Positions 20,795 to 21,458 of a stretch of 21,458 nt of DNA are shown here, piece after piece. The stretch's first letter is position 1. The number at the start of each line of letters is the position of its first letter. Source of the DNA: Vicinamibacteria bacterium. Its GTDB lineage: Bacteria; Acidobacteriota; Vicinamibacteria; Fen-336; JAGNNV01. The position numbers and the translations under genes were made by a program. The notes under the pieces were generated by a model. The model did no database searches. It saw only the letters and a list, made by a program, of their open reading frames with translations, and was not told the DNA's origin. The DNA lies in assembly GCA_016650185.1 (NCBI GenBank), contig JAENWE010000148.1, positions 1 to 21,458 on the forward strand. The letters are read 5' to 3'.

Positions 20795-21458
20795 GTGCGT
20801 GATCTGGTTGTCGTGGGCGGTGGCGCGGCCGGGCTCGCCACCGCGATCTTCGCCGCCCGCCTCATGAGGGGATCTCTCGAATCTGCGGCGGGACGTCCCC
20901 CGGTGGTGGTGCTCGACAGCGCCAGAAGTCTGGGAGCGAAGATTCTGGTCTCGGGCGGGTCGCGCTGCAACGTCACCAACGCCCGGGTCGACGCCGCCGA
21001 CTTCTGGCGATCCGGCTCGCCCTTCGTGCGACAGGTCCTGCACGCCTTCCCCGTATCCGAGACCATCGCTTTCTTCGACGAGATCGGGGTCGCCCTCAAG
21101 GAAGAGCCGCTCGGCAAGCTCTTCCCCGTCACCAACAAAGCGCGCACGGTGCTGAGCGCTCTGATCGCTGAGGCGGAGCGTCTGGGTATCGAGATCCGAA
21201 CCTCATGCCGGGTTCTGGGAATAGAGCGGCGGGAGGGCGGCTGGAGCATCGCGGCCTCCACCGCCTCTTTCCGGGCGCGAAGCCTGGTCCTCGCCACCGG
21301 CGGGCTGTCTCTCCCGAAAACCGGCAGCGACGGCTTCGGCTATTCCATGGCCCGCGCGCAGGGTCACACCATCGTGCCGACGGTGCCGGCTTTGGAGCCG
21401 TTGATCTTGGGCGGCGAATTTCACGCTCCCCTGTCGGGGATCACCCACGAGGCGGCCA
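20795..21458 (+). CDS. HI0933/YhiN (BaiN-like) family flavoprotein, 3' end outside window
   Basis: The N-terminal 221 residues of an NAD(P)/FAD-dependent oxidoreductase-like flavoprotein; the frame stays open to the window edge, so it is partial. Marks are the Rossmann dinucleotide motif VVVGGGAAGLATA near the N-terminus, GAKILVSGGSRCNVTN (the HI0933 family signature), KEEPLGKLFPVTNKA, and LATGGLSLPKTGSDGFGYSMARAQGH followed by PTVPALEPL. GTG 20795 gives the usual family start (a few residues before VVVGGG) and leaves room for a promoter. GTG 20747 in the same frame would add 16 residues but starts 12 bp from the divergent gene, upstream of the predicted -10. Most family members have no proven substrate; BaiN has been linked to bile-acid reduction. 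Confidence 0.88.
   Translation, partial: MRDLVVVGGGAAGLATAIFAARLMRGSLESAAGRPPVVVLDSARSLGAKILVSGGSRCNVTNARVDAADFWRSGSPFVRQVLHAFPVSETIAFFDEIGVALKEEPLGKLFPVTNKARTVLSALIAEAERLGIEIRTSCRVLGIERREGGWSIAASTASFRARSLVLATGGLSLPKTGSDGFGYSMARAQGHTIVPTVPALEPLILGGEFHAPLSGITHEAA

Overview
This is a gene-dense stretch of bacterial chromosome. By eye it is high in G+C (roughly low to mid 60s percent, not computed), with strong G/C preference at third codon positions and many GTG or TTG starts. No gap between genes exceeds about 100 bp. I saw no tRNA, rRNA, CRISPR array, insertion sequence or phage gene. The conserved block ffh-rpsP-rimM-trmD-rplS-rnhB shows a normal housekeeping locus. The company it keeps suggests an Acidobacteriota-like Gram-negative bacterium: a DUF4412-like exported protein, a HEAT-like alpha-repeat protein, a very large acidic TPR protein, a thioredoxin-like [2Fe-2S] ferredoxin, exported NamZ and NagZ enzymes, and a DUF2157-like membrane pair. 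This is an inference from gene style; a deltaproteobacterial-type lineage cannot be excluded.

Layout. Positions 1-3156: the end of a short-chain dehydrogenase (+), then a MerR/excisionase-type HTH protein and a [2Fe-2S] ferredoxin (both -). Next come a DUF4412-like exported protein and a two-domain rhodanese/sulfurtransferase (both +), divergent from the ferredoxin across a palindrome-bearing promoter region. Positions 3243-11162: an SSS-family sodium symporter (+), an exported DUF1343/NamZ-type exo-N-acetylmuramidase (-), two translationally coupled polytopic membrane proteins (+), and a 961-residue probable lipoprotein fusing a NagZ-type GH3 glucosaminidase to a beta-lactamase-fold serine hydrolase (-). 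I read the symporter, NamZ and NagZ fusion as a candidate extracytoplasmic peptidoglycan-salvage neighbourhood. The membrane pair may or may not belong to it.

Positions 11236-20734 are all on the minus strand. In transcription order they are an FmdB-like protein, ffh, rpsP, rimM, trmD, rplS, rnhB, the giant TPR protein, a two-helix small membrane protein, a ThiE/TenI-family enzyme and a HEAT-like protein, the last two overlapping by ATGA. This couples protein targeting, ribosome assembly (S16, L19, RimM), tRNA m1G37 methylation and RNase HII with less studied genes. The KH-domain gene often found between rpsP and rimM is absent. L19 carries a lysine-rich insertion, and its ribosome-binding site is preceded by a perfect 8-bp hairpin. 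At the right edge (20795 onward, +) begins an HI0933/YhiN-type flavoprotein, divergent from the FmdB-like gene across a symmetric -10 element.

No large undescribed system is obvious. The most promising leads are the exported muramidase/glucosaminidase-hydrolase/symporter set, the rplS leader hairpin together with the L19 insertion, and an uncalled 29-codon membrane-like frame between the FmdB-like gene and ffh.
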